A stretch of 64,000 nt of DNA, taken from NCBI GenBank assembly GCA_037074765.1, contig JBAMDO010000006.1, positions 62,001 to 126,000 of the forward strand. Direction: 5' to 3'. The position numbers and the translations under genes were made by a program. Source of the stretch: Mansonella perstans (Eukaryota > Nematoda > Chromadorea > Rhabditida > Onchocercidae). This document shows positions 51,987 to 64,000 of this stretch, one piece after another. Each line of letters starts with the position of its first letter. Within the stretch, counting starts at the first letter, position 1. The notes beneath the pieces were generated by a model, which had not been told where the DNA came from, searched no databases, and saw nothing but the letters and a program-made list of their open reading frames with translations.

Positions 51987-52357
51987 GTAATGGCTGTCTT
52001 CTATATATACCAATCCATCATCAACATATCGTGCCCCAACATACAACAAATCCAGATTACAGATTCTATGAAGTACGAGTGTATTGGCATTTCAGGTAGG
52101 ACATTTAAAATAAGAAATGTCTGAGTGATAATTATGACTATTTTCTTTTCTTTTATCATTTCACATCGATTCTTAGCTTTCCGATACAAGCACCAAACAT
52201 CATAATCGACCCGATAGCTGCTCAAGATAATCGCTACGTTGCAGAATCATTAGCTCTATTATTCCTTTTGCACTCGTTTCAAACAAAAAATATGTATTCT
52301 GGTGGACCGTATCATGATGTGTTAGCTCACACATTACATTACAACATCAATTCATGA
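51935..52357 (+). other. candidate two-exon coding segment, no family recognised
   Basis: Plus-strand frame open from 51935 to a CAG|GTAGGA donor after 52095. It rejoins in phase at 52177, after the acceptor CGATTCTTAG, and runs to TGA at 52355..52357. The joined frame has 113 codons without a stop. The second part reads FPIQAPNIIIDPIAAQDNRY and continues in similar style, which is protein-like. No start ATG and no earlier exon were found, and the first part crosses an (AT)n tract. It could be a real terminal pair of exons, a decayed gene or chance. Confidence 0.3.
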
Positions 52358-54187
52358 TGATGGAGAAAGTATTGATGGAAATGGAGAGAGAAACAGAAGA
52401 TGTTGTTTGTTTGTTATCATTGCTACAACAGTACGAATCATTAATTTGAACTAAGATGTCATGTCCTCTGTCACTTTCAATGTCTGTTCAACATTTTGGT
52501 CATTGCATTCTTCCAACCATCTACATCAAAAAACCAGAAAAGGTGAAAGATTGATGTAAATGTACACGTGATAGAAAGCAGCGGAACGATTCTTTTTTCA
52601 TAAGAAATCATGAACGGTTGAAAAGTCTTTAAAATCTTACTTATATCATCAGATGATTCTCCAATCAACATTAACATTTCGGTAAAGCAATTAATTTAGC
52701 ATAATGATCTACCAATCATCAGCTTCATTAATATTATCAAATAAATTTCCTATAGATTTTAGAGGATGCGAAAGATTAACTTCTTTTCTTTTTTAATATG
52801 TTGAAAAACAGAATTCAGATACTGAATGTTTTTTAAATAAATGAATAGTTTCCTAACTTTTAATATATTAGCTGGAAAGAAAACAGCTCTTCCTATTTCC
52901 TATTCATTGCATCATCGCCCTCAAGGTCCATGTTTAAATTCTTTTTTAAAACTAGCTGAAATAGCTATGTGAATTGTATTATTCATGCTTAATCCTAATG
53001 TTAGCTGTGACTGTAAGAAGGATAATTACAACTACAGTAATGAGAAATAGAAGTGATGATGAAAACCCTAAATTCATTTAAAAAAGTGGAGATTGAAGAA
53101 GCAATAAGTAGCTAAATAACTATAAGGGAAAATTTTCAGTCTAAAAAAAAAAAAAGAAAAAAAAAAAGAGAACTTCTCAATGCAGCATATGTGAACAATG
53201 TAACGCTGTGCAAAAAAGAAGGGAAAATTGATATTACCAAAGCAATAAGTGCAAATTTTAGCTTGTTATAGCGTTAGGTGTTGGCTGGTCAGTTTTTCGA
53301 AGAAAAATGCTTTTCAGTGCCATTTTACTCTGATACTTTGAGCTATTCTCAATATAAATCATTCTCATTTTTCCTTTTCAATATTTTTCATTTTTCGAAT
53401 CGAAATCTAAAAAAAAACCGTTTTTAAATTTCAGCCAAAAAATAAAAAATCTGTTTTGCATTCCATCCTATTGCTTTGTTTAATTACATTCTGTTACAAT
53501 CAACAAAAAATTACTGTTCTTTCAAACATTTGTTCCTAATTCCATGAATTACATATGCATAGGAATTCGAGCTTTCCTTAGGTAATAAAACGACAATCTG
53601 GAATGGAAGAAATGGAATAGAGAGAAGTAGTACCCATCTCATGACAACCATCCGCATCATATCTGTTACTCATTTGAGCCAGATTTAGCGGTATTTGCGT
53701 GATATCCAGTTATTCCAGAACGACGCTTATCATCTGTTGCCTGAGAATTTTCCGATCCAATTTCAGTACTATCATTTGATCACAGAAACAGTAAATACTT
53801 ATTAATATTTATCAAAAGAAATAAATGATGTAAGACTGTCACTATGAGCAACATAACAAGGTTAAAATTATGGTTAAGTTCAGACCCATTCGTCCGCCAA
53901 ATAAAATCACGATTTTGATGCAGTAAGAAAGTTACTCTCAGTAGATCTATAGAGCTAATATCTTGCACCTTAAGGCGGCCTTAATTTAGTTTTAAATGGC
54001 CCATCTAGGACTAAGCCATTTTCTATCATTCACCAAATAAGTTTGTTTTTGGCATCTTTAACAAAAAAACTTTTCTCGCTGTGAAGTAGATTCTCTGAAA
54101 GCTTTGGGGAATAGCGAGTTTTCTCACAGTGAATGAGAGAATAAAGAAGTGTGCACTTTTAAATCTTGAATAATTTTTTTCGCAAAG
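52358..54187. other. intergenic, one weak minus-strand exon candidate
   Basis: The minus-strand segment 53666..53768 reads TEIGSENSQATDDKRRSGIT and onward to a stop, after an acceptor-like GATAG. It is less AT-rich than its flanks but only 33 codons long. The rest is AT-rich without signal. Confidence 0.4.
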
Positions 54188-54471
54188 CAAACGACCTACT
54201 GGAATAGCATATGGTAGCGCAAGTGGCCGTAGGATACTGTAAGGTAATATTGTGATTATTTAACTAAATGAACAATTTACATGCATCTTTAACCGATAAT
54301 CTTTGCCACATATGATTAAACGATTACTTATTCTATTTCAGGAATCATTCGCTGGTATTAGTGGTAAATAGACCGAACCGAACTGCTTTTTATCCGGATC
54401 CGACGCAGTCTTATAATTTTTACGTTGCTAAGGTTCAATTTTCGAGGAATACTTTTCAAATTTGCAAATGA
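54188..54471 (+). other. candidate two-exon coding segment, no family recognised
   Basis: Frame open from about 54188 to a GTAAGG donor after 54238, then in phase from 54342 (acceptor TTCTATTTCAG) to TGA at 54469..54471. The joined reading contains KRPTGIAYGSASGRRI, then LNHSLVLVVNRPNRTAFYPD, then a short tail. Both splice sites are strong, the unspliced frame would stop at the intron boundary, and the composition is unlike the flanks. The start and upstream exons are not found. It may be the 3' end of a small gene or a pseudogene fragment. Confidence 0.4.
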
Positions 54472-57400
54472 AGTTAAGAAAAAGACAAAACCAACTTAAC
54501 TAAACGTTAAAATTTTAGTGATCAAAAGAATTTTTAATTTCAATCCAATTGCATTCAAGCAGAAAAAGGAAAAAGTTTTCTCGTAGGGTAAGGAAATTTA
54601 TTGAAAAGAACTATGAAATTATTTTCTTCTTTCACTTTCATTTATTTTTCAGAAAAAAAAAGAATCGAACTTTCTGAGGTAAAAAGTGTGGCAGTGGTTA
54701 TGCCTGGTTAATTCGTAAATTCAAAAATGCAAAATAATAGCATTTTCTTTTGAGAGATTTTCCACTAACCAACAAAGATTTCAATTACAGAAAACTATGA
54801 AGGGAGGAAAATGAAAATCCATAATTGTGCGGAAAAATACATATGAAATGCTAATATGCGAACAGCTTTGTTCCAGCACCAGTAAAATGTCCAAAATCGA
54901 TGATAGGAGCAATTCCTTTACACATTAACGCATACATTAACGAATAATATCCGGATTAATTTCCAGACGTTAAAGTAAAAATAAATCTCCGAAAGTAGAC
55001 TGACTCTTGATGGTAATAAATTAAAACGAGCTCGAGATGGACGGGAATATTAGGACACAAATATATTTGAAAGATGTACATGGAGGCCAGTAGATTTTAT
55101 TAGACGCTTTTGCTTGGGATATGAGAATATCAAAGAATGAACATGTAATTAGTTTATAAGAAGGATTAGTATCAGAAATATTTTTCTAAGCAAATTTTTT
55201 TATACTAAAAAACTTGGGAATTTATTACTTGGAGATCCTATAAGTATTTCCAAAAGTTTGATCCTGAATAGAATTAACATTAAAAGTTTTTCAAAAATTA
55301 CTTTACGGTTAAAGCTTTGGTTTCTTAATAATCTAAGTTTTTCAAGACAAATAAAAATGCTATACAACTTGATCAATGGTTTCTTTTTAAAGAATTATTT
55401 ACGCCTAATGTGTTTAGAATAGCTATTTGAAATAGTTATTTGAAATAACTAAAAATTTTGAATAGGGAGAGTAAAGCTAGTTTACATTGCAATACTTCAC
55501 TCAAGAGTGTTTGCAACAATATGCTTAATAACTTTTCATGTGATTGAATTCATTGCATTTGATTATGGCTTCAAAAAAAAAAAAATTCAAAAAAAAAACT
55601 TCAAAAAAAAATTAAAAAATAAAAAAATATAGTATTAGTGTCCTAATGGTATAGAAAAAAAAATTTTAGAAAATAATAGCTCTGTTATCAGGAAAAAAAA
55701 GATAATATTTTTCATTCTGAGGGCATTTTAGGAATTAGGAATGAATAATGAAAACATGCGATAGTGATGAAAGAGAATTTGATGATTGAGAAATATAAAA
55801 GCGAAGTGATTTCAAAGAATAAAAGTATGAATTGAAAAGAGAATTTAGGTGAGACAATTAATATTAGCATAGCATGTTCAATGTGTCCTTTTTGATGGAA
55901 GAAAGAGAAAGAAATTAAATTATAGCTTTGCATGGAAGCAATGCATTTAATATCCGGTTTATCTTTTTAACTAAAATTAGATAATGTCGAGATGGAGTAA
56001 GAAGAGAGAGAGATGATCTTTCTATCGTTTCACTTTCAATACCACTTATACAAGCATCGATTAATGTGACTTTTTCTTGCTAGGAAATATTGTTAATACA
56101 TAGAAGAAAATCTTTTAAAACTGAAATAGAGATTTTCGCTGTTGCAGCAACGAGAGAAAAGTCGATACGAGTGGAGAAGAATGCTGGCGAAGACTAGAGA
56201 TTGCAACTATCCATCTATCCACCAAAACTATCCATCAGAAAGTAAAATTAGTTAGACTAAAAAAAAAATTATATTTAGTTGGGATGAAGTAGACAAGGCA
56301 AAAGCTACACTTACAATTTATTATTGATTGCAAATGAAATGTCTTTTAAATTGGAAAATATAGAATATCTTTACATTCATTGCAATTTCTTCCTAAGAAA
56401 ATGATTTGTTTTTTCAAACGAAATGTAAATGTGAAATTATTATTAATGAAAAAAAAAAGAGTCGAGAAACTTAAGACCAAACATTGAGCTAGCCAATTTG
56501 TTTGTGTAATGTTTGTCACTACGATGATATTTTTTCTTAAACCATAAGAAAATCGGATGTTCAGTTCATATCCAGTCAATTTTATTCAATTCATATGCAG
56601 TTTCCTCTTTAATTAAGTTTTTTTGAAACTATTTTTTGAAAATTCAAAAAAAGGGAGTGGTAAAACTAAAAATGATGCTTTCTTTTAGATGATGCTGAAT
56701 ATCATTTCAAAAATTCCGTAGCAACGATTTCAAGTTTCAAGTTTAGCTTGAACTTTCAGATATTATGATTTCCCACTGCCAAATACTACTATTAATCAGT
56801 ATAAATAATTTAAACCAACTTCGAATAGAGACAAAACAACACTTGCTTTTAGTATCCAAAATTATCATCATTTTTTAGGTTTTCAGAAAGGAGTGTAAGT
56901 ATAACAGAAAATGAATTTCAAAATGCCGTTCAATCTGCAAAAAACTAGTGATTTCATTTTTCAACTTCCAAAGATCGAATTTGATTGACAACTATCTATC
57001 AGTTTGAAATAAGAATGCAATGAGGCAAGCAAATTTAGAGTACAACTTTTGCAATTTGAAAACGTCAGAAGAAAATCAAATCAACGCACAGAAGCAAGAC
57101 ATAATCACATATGAACTGTTTCTGCAGCTTTTTTTGATCAGAACGAAAACTGAACTTCTGCAAATCCATTTTCGCTTTGTTAATTGTCATCAGTTACTCT
57201 CCTGCTCTTCCGAGAAGCTATCCATCGAAAAATATTATTAAGACGAGCCTTTTGTATCTTTTCTTCTACGGTGTGCGTATTTTTGCAATGATATTTTTTC
57301 GAAAATTACTATTTGCTAACAGGGAAATATCTTTGTGAAAATTCAACGAACAAGTAGATAAACACTTCAACACACAGCTATTAGCTTTTTCAAATGTTTT

Positions 57401-58437
57401 TAACAACAGGGAAGAAAAGTATAGAATGAGCTGAAAAACAGGCAAACATCTTAATCCGTGAATAATTACGGTCTCATGAGAGTAACTAACTTGTTCCAAC
57501 GATTCAGTAGGGAAAAAAACATTCTATTAACTTAACCTTCAAAGAAATAAGTGAATTTTACAGGAAAAATTAGCAGCAGTTAATAATGAAACAAGTATTT
57601 CAAGCGATATGCAACGATTATTCATTTAAAATTCAATGACAAGGCTATGACTGTTACTTTTTAATTCTTGCCCTCATTTAAGCCTGTTTTATGCTTACTG
57701 AAGAAAAGGGAATATTTACTTTTCCGGAAATATTTATGAAACATACGACTTTTAAATTAATCTCAATTACTCATAAATTATTAATGGTCCAATTATAATC
57801 AAATCAAGATAAAACCAAATTCGTTAGTACATCATAAAAACTTTCAAATAACAACAAGAATAAAGGACTGCAATGTTATTTGGATTGAGTAAGTTACTCA
57901 GCATTACCATAAATATTAATTTTTCGAACTACAAGTAGAAATTTAACAATATGATAAATTTAATTGGAATCAAACAATCAGTCGTCAATAAACTTTGTGA
58001 GCCAGAATTCAACAATGCTTAGAAATGCAGTAACGAATAATAAAAGGAATAAAAATTTATAAATAATTAACACAATAACATTGGATTTGGGCTTTCTGGT
58101 TAAATCAAATCAATTCTCAGTTGAACTTGGATAGATCACTAATTAATCAATAATTTGAATTAATAGAAATTTATTAAGTAATTATATTAGTTCTATTAGT
58201 TTTAGATTAATTCGAGCTATCCTTTTCCAGTAGTGAATGTTATGTTGTACCCTATCAATAAGTATTAAAATGCAAATATAGAAATACATTGGTTGACATT
58301 ATCAGTTAACGAATTGAATTAATCCGTATTTAATATATAATCATCTCAATCCTGAAAAAAAGTATAATATTAGTAAATTAGAAATGATAAGTGAGAAATT
58401 CATTTTTAATCAATGTAGAATGGAACTTAATGTCATG
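54472..58437. other. AT-rich intergenic DNA
   Basis: Nothing convincing. It includes A-rich patches at about 55570..55650. Short frames (55712..55933 and 56346..56579 minus; 57020..57241 plus) lack splice context or motifs. Confidence 0.5.
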
Positions 58438-58700
58438 TCAATAACGAGAAATCGAATGAAAATATAGAAGATGGATATCTTCTATTAAAAAAGAGTGATC
58501 AAATGGTAAGGTCAAGAAAATAAAAGACAAACTGTCAACCGATCCGCTTGCTTTCATCAAAATGCCTGACATTTCTATGCTGACATTTCCTCTTAGCTCA
58601 TCAAACGTGAAATCATTGTGGTCCGTTCGGTATCTTTTAATTATTCTATTTAAAATGATGCCATTTGAAGATAGCACTCTTCACATTGCTACTATATTAT
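58438..58700. other. region open on both strands, coding status unclear
   Basis: On the minus strand, 58438..58677 is open for 79 codons and includes YRTDHNDFTFDELRGN. On the plus strand, a frame from about 58496 runs 69 codons to a TAA near 58702 and includes STDPLAFIKMPDISMLTF. Both look more protein-like than the flanks and only one can be real. No family recognised. Confidence 0.25.
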
Positions 58701-59252
58701 AATTACACTGCTAGTTGTATCGTAAAAAGAAAGCTTGAGCAACGATGTAGCAATGTTTTCTGCAATCGCAAAAGTTGATCTTTCTAACAAGCACAATTTC
58801 ATTGAACGAAAAATGGAGCAATAAATAATATTTGTCAAATTGGAAAGGAGCAATAGTCAAAAAAGGACAAAATGATCTATAACCAAAAACATTTCTCGTC
58901 AATTTTTTGTCGTTTCATTCTTTGCAACCATTACAAGATTTTGTAAATTACAATGACACCTTAGTAATATGTATGTAGGTTGATCCATCAGTAATTCATT
59001 TTTCAGATTTATCGAAGTGTAGTTGCAATTGTTGTTGTTGTTGCATGTAAACGAGATCAGAAATAAGTGGAAAAAACCATGACAATTTCAAACTATACAA
59101 GACGGTTTCAAGAACGAGTTTGAATGGATGCTAAGGCCGATTCTTTTATTTCCCCAAGTTTTCTTGCTTCGAAAAACCTATATTTTCTAGAACATTTCTT
59201 GACCTTGGCACCGTTCACATAGTTGAAATGTTAATATTCCATTTCTTTCCAG

Positions 59253-59374
59253 TCAACACATTCATCTCATTTTCACAATACAGTGAAATTCAGAATCCTG
59301 AAGGCGCAGTGTCTCTGAGATTCTTGAGCATCTTTTTTACAACTTATACTGGTCGCAGTCGGAAATATGCCTAG
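59253..59374 (+). other. candidate coding exon
   Basis: After a strong acceptor (TTTCTTTCCAG at 59252), the frame is open for 39 codons (NTFISFSQYSEIQNPEGAVS and onward) to TAG at 59372. No partner exon is proven. Phase is compatible with a weak donor at 59349 and the 59626 open frame, but that join is speculative. Confidence 0.25.
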
Positions 59375-59625
59375 AACGATGTGATCTTTTTTGCACAAAA
59401 AGTCATTTTCTATTGAAGTCGAATTTGTTTCTTTTTAATATGATATGTCTCAAATGTGTTCTACGCATTTGACCCGTCAAAATTAAAAGAAATTTTTTTG
59501 AATTTGAAATCAGTTAAATAAGACTGATTGTTTTGCGAGTTTTTCCAGCTGATAGGCACTACCGATGGATTGTTCCAAAATGAATGCAATAGGGTTATAC
59601 AATTCAATCTACTTCTTATAATCAA

Positions 59626-59853
59626 ATGTTTTCAGTTTTATTGATTATAATGAATATTTCACATTGCAATTTTAATCCAGCCAAAGCCGATTATATCGAT
59701 ATTAAGGCTTTATTCTTGAAACGTTTGCAGCGACAAAATAGAACAACTTTGCTGCAAAAAAATCCATTGTTAATTGTAGGCCAGAGATTGCTTTCAAGAA
59801 ATTTCAAAAGAATTAATTCCTTTCATTTAAGAAGCCCTCCTTTGTTTAGATAG
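59626..59853 (+). CDS. hypothetical small secreted protein or 3' exon
   Basis: An ATG-started frame of 75 codons on the plus strand. The N-terminus (MFSVLLIIMNISHC) resembles a signal peptide. The remainder is basic, with LKRLQRQNR and FKRINSF segments that contain dibasic sites, as in neuropeptide or small secreted precursors, but there is no amidation glycine and no known repeat peptide. The ATG overlaps a perfect acceptor-like TGTTTTCAG, so this may instead be a last exon read from 59636. I do not recognise it. Confidence 0.35.
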   Translation: MFSVLLIIMNISHCNFNPAKADYIDIKALFLKRLQRQNRTTLLQKNPLLIVGQRLLSRNFKRINSFHLRSPPLFR

Positions 59854-62800
59854 ACTACATAAAATAGGCAGAACAAGGCATTTTCAAAATACTATATTAG
59901 AAATATACTAAAATCGTTTAACATCTGTTCCATCTGAATTTACTGGATTTTATTATATAATTTTTCCTACAGTGAATATCAATTTCTGTTTTGCTATTAT
60001 TGTTTTATATATCAATTGACCATGTGAACACTGCGAAGATTTGGCTGACTCTTTTAACAAAGTTAACTGCAGCCCAACCAGACCGCTATAAAATTATCTT
60101 TTAAAAGTTCTTTATGCCTCAGAAGAGAAAGAATATTGAAAATGGATTAACACGCAAAAAATAAATTAATTTGAAAAAAATTAATTTGAAATTCCAGAGA
60201 ATTGTTTTTTCAAAAACAAGAATTTTTATCCACTTCAATTTTGAATTTTGTATCAGCAACTAATAACAGCCACATGACTTGGAATTTTAGGATTGGATTA
60301 TCATCAATATTTGAAAAATTAAAATTTGAAAAAGTAAATGTATGCTAAAATACGAATGAAGAACAAAGCTTGTCTCTCAAATGCTTGGGATTTTTTTTTT
60401 TTTGAAAAAGTATAGAGTTGGGATTTGGATATGCAGCTTTCACAATTTTCAATTAATTTTTGAAGTGAACAACTGAAAATTTTATCAACTTCTTATAGAA
60501 AAAGCATACTTTCAATGCATATTTTCAGGCTTTATTATTTTACGATTAAAGGTCCTTTTTTTGCGATAATTACACTTGAGAATGATTTGAGGGAACTTAT
60601 GTAAGCTCTATTTAGATCCATAAAAAAATTTTTTCGTCAGCTTAGCATACAATTTAAATTTCGATTGAATTTTAATTGAATATAGGCGAGAATGTTTTTC
60701 AAATGAATTTTGTTTTTTATTCCAATGAAACAATACAGTTTAATTAAACCGAAATGAATCAAAACTAACGACAAAATAACAATAAAGCAGATCATGAAAA
60801 TGATGGAAAAGAATTGGAGACTGATCAGATATGATTTAAAACAGATGACAAAGCAAACTAGAGAGCTCAGCATTCTAAGAACTAGCATCTTCATTATCAC
60901 AAAACACTGCTTGTCAATGAGCCAAATCCATGATAGAACATAGATAATAATGTGACATAAAGATGAGAACCACAACATGCTGTATCACTAGTCCTGAGTC
61001 AACAATGATTTTATCTATTTTATCAGTTTCTATAGCAGAAAAATCTTAATTTCTTGCGTAAATTGGCAGTTAAATTAATTCATCCAATTTCTTTTGAATC
61101 AGAAACTAATATAAATGAATAAAACTGCTATGATAGAAATTAAGAATTTTGACTCCTACCGACTGACTTCAGTTTGCAAATGGTACTTTAAAAAACTATC
61201 CAAGTCTGCACTAAGAAGAAATGTAATATAATGCATCTGTGGCAATCACATTGAACTTCTGCAAATCATGGTAGCATTATAATTTCTGACGGTACCAGGC
61301 TTAAAAAAAAAAAGAAAAAGCTTATAAAAATTAAATTTAGGGAAGTTGATGTTAGGTCCGAGAAAATCAATTTATGCTTGTGCTTTCTATTTTACTTTCA
61401 CTTTTTGAAGGAAATCTGATGGCACGGTGAGGGGATTAACTGGTTAATATAAATAAAATAAGTTTGACGAAAAATGAAATTGAAGTATAAATAAATTGTG
61501 GATCATTCGTTTCAGCTAACAATCATCGTATAATCAAAATAACCAATGAAGGTAATTTTCCAAAAATAGTGTATTATTAAAATTCTAAACCTTTTAAGAG
61601 TCATTTGAAAAGATTGCTCAAGGTAATAAAATTTAATAGGTCTCACTTATTTTATTTCAGAGAATATTTAAACCGCATGCCTTAGACTTAAAGAAATATT
61701 CTTCAATCGAGCTAAAAATATATTTTTGCATAAGTAATTTTTGCATATGCGAAAATGCACTTAAATTAAGCCTTAGATAAAGAAAATGAAGGGACTGAAA
61801 TTTTCAACTAGTCAATCCTTTAAATACAGGAACTGAAACAATGTTTACAGATAGCATGACAACACTATCACAGAAGTACTGTTGCTTATCATTGCTGATT
61901 GGATTACCATACGTACATAATATCTATACAGTAATATACATAAAAACATATTGCAGTAATGTAGTACTTATCATGTTCATGATTACCTACACTTTTAACT
62001 ATAAATGAAAATACAATTCAGAAACTTCCGGAACTTCAGTGCCTGAACGTAAATCATAAAGAAAAGTTTTGAACTTTAAAAGGCAATGATCGAAGAGTCA
62101 TCATTTTAGGGAAAATCAACATTATTGCTCAAAATAAATTGTTTCACTAAGACATTGCACATATCTTTTTAATATTTTTTTAGTGAGATAAACATATAAT
62201 TACAGTAAACATTTAAAAGACCTAAATAGAAAAAACAGCTGATAAGCGAGGAAAAATACAATACTGTTGCCATGCATTTTTTCATTCCTATAAAATAAGG
62301 CCATGTCCCCTTCGAAAATGAAATAAGAAAGAAGCGAAAATTACTAAAAGAAGAAAATAGTTAAAAAGAAAGGAATTTAAACTCATTCATCAAATTAATC
62401 TAGATAACTCTACTGTGAAATCCCTCTCAAGAATCAATTTATCTTCTTTCTTCGTCAGACAATTAGTCAACTTTTCCCATCTGAAGAGCAGTTCTTTCAT
62501 TTTGGAAAGAAAGAAAGAAGTTAATTAAGATGAATAGCCAACAAAAGTATGATGGACTTTAATTACACATAATCAAAGTCTTTCTTTTCCATCTCTAATA
62601 AATATAAAATATGAGTGAAATGTTGCAGCATCACAGTTTCAAGCACGAATATTTTCCTACTAAAAATTAGAAAAGCCTTGCCGGAGAATTTATATTTGCA
62701 TGTAAATATACATGGAATTCCAAAATTTGCTACTTTTGTAAGTACAGGCCGATACGTCATCTCGAAGTTCGGCGATGATGTAGGCCAAATATAGAGCCAT

Positions 62801-62995
62801 TAAAACTTTCTTGTTTTAATAAAAGTTTTGACGACAACATTTTGATAGATTTTTTAACTTACTGAAAAGTTCACAAATACAGACATTTATTCTCCGACAT
62901 TATCACTTTTTCAAACAAAGACTAACCTGAAAAATGTTAATGGCTAAACTGTATGTTTTCAAAATATAACTGCACGCAGATGCAATTTTATCACT
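59854..62995. other. AT-rich intergenic DNA
   Basis: A 113-codon minus-strand frame (60637..60978) is very hydrophobic and Leu/Ile/Phe-rich, as expected of AT-rich DNA read by chance. A plus-strand stretch around 60000..60105 (HVNTAKIWLTLLTKLTAAQP...) is mildly protein-like. Nothing is firm enough to call. Confidence 0.45.
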
Positions 62996-63187
62996 ATGGG
63001 AAGTTCCCTAGTCCTAATGCTAATACTCTACATGGAATGCAGTGGGAAGCACTCCAGGAAGTGCAAAATGAAAAGCAAGAAAATTATTTCAAATGTAACA
63101 ATATTTTTCCATCTCTCGCGACGTGGACATGTAAATGCAATTAAGGCAAGTGATGGGATGAAAGCCTGCTTATTCAGAAATCCTTAA
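62996..63187 (+). other. small open frame with signal-peptide-like start
   Basis: 63 codons from ATG: MGSSLVLMLILYMECSG, then a Lys/Arg-rich Cys-containing body. A second frame (62953..63144) overlaps it. No splice signals or homology. It could be a small secreted peptide or chance. Confidence 0.2.
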
Positions 63188-64000
63188 AATTTGACTTTTA
63201 AAATACGAACAAAACTCTGAAAAGCTAAGTTAGATAGTTATAAAATCAAGATTAAAACGTATTTCAAAGTCAAAGTTGGATAAATTGGATAAAAACTGAA
63301 ATTTTATAGTGTCTAGACACTCATCCCATTCCTCAATCTTATTTAGCATTTTTACTTTTTCCTTCCACGTTTATCCGCTCGACAGTTATCAAGAAATAAA
63401 AGCCTGCTGCAGCACAAAAATAATGATCTTTTAAAAATTTTTAATTAAGTCCTCCCACATTAATAATTCTTGCTCCAAAATTTAATTAGCAACTAATAGG
63501 CTTTATTATTTAAATAAAAATAATATGACCAAGCATAACAACATTCTGATATTCAGTCTTGACAAACTCATTGATTGATGTTGGATAGGTTGGCTGGAAA
63601 CTTTGAAATGTCTCAGCACTTTCTGGCACATCAGAATTGTTGGGTCTAACGAATAAGTTATAGGCGTATCCAACCATTATCAAATAGTTAAGATGTCTTA
63701 GGAGCTATGAAGCAAAATAATATCATACAACGAATTTTTAATTGAAGCTCCTAGTAATATCAAGTATTTGTTTGCTTAGACAAATAACTTAAAAATGTAT
63801 AAAATTTTCATCATAAGTTAATCTCAGAACCTTTTGCATCTGTTCTATTTAGAACTTCTTTCAAAACAATATACTGATTTAGACTAAAAATTATCACGAT
63901 CATTTCTTAAGCTATCTATAGCGTTTCAAGAATTTGAAGGCAAAGTCAATCTATCTCAAGATTTGCAAAATACCTTAAAATATTAAGATGGTATTTCAGC
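63188..64000. other. AT-rich DNA, nothing seen
   Basis: No open frame, repeat or RNA gene that I can support up to the window edge. Confidence 0.5.

Noticed and set aside
60637..60978. 113-codon minus-strand hydrophobic frame
   Set aside because: Composition is that of AT-rich chance reading, with no family pattern, splice sites or charged loops as in a real membrane protein.

Overview
The window looks like a nuclear chromosome segment of a parasitic nematode, most likely a filarial worm (Onchocercidae). Four things support this. The DNA is AT-rich throughout. Introns are short to medium, with T-rich 3' splice sites ending in TTTCAG or TTTTAG. Several start codons are preceded by an acceptor-like site with no upstream exon, as expected for spliced-leader trans-splicing. 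The gene content is metazoan, and includes a glutamate-gated chloride channel with the alternatively spliced layout of nematode avr-14. The species cannot be fixed from sequence alone. All gene models below were assembled by hand from exon phases and splice sites, with homology judged from remembered family sequences.

Layout. From 0.3 to 12.4 kb there are five compact plus-strand housekeeping genes: rpb-10 (RNA polymerase subunit), a LITAF-domain protein, a DNAJA-type Hsp40, TMEM107 (ciliary transition zone) and rps-26. From 12.7 to 18.9 kb the minus strand carries an orphan class C GPCR of the GPR158/GPR179 type. From 21.7 to 30.0 kb the minus strand carries avr-14, whose five shared 5' exons can be joined to either of two complete channel-forming 3' modules, giving 419 and 423 residue subunits. 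A 7 kb stretch without a convincing gene follows. From 37.3 to 50.3 kb the minus strand carries a 20-exon receptor guanylate cyclase close to GCY-28 and natriuretic peptide receptors.

The last 13.7 kb (50.3 to 64 kb) has no gene I can name. It is mostly AT-rich, with microsatellites and poly-A runs, but contains several short islands of open, protein-like sequence, some joined in phase by good splice sites. These are reported as candidates only.

The three large minus-strand genes are all expected to act in excitable or sensory cells: glutamate-gated inhibition, orphan class C signalling and cGMP signalling. They share strand, but each has several kilobases of upstream DNA and nothing suggests an operon. 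The avr-14 channel belongs to the family targeted by macrocyclic lactone drugs.
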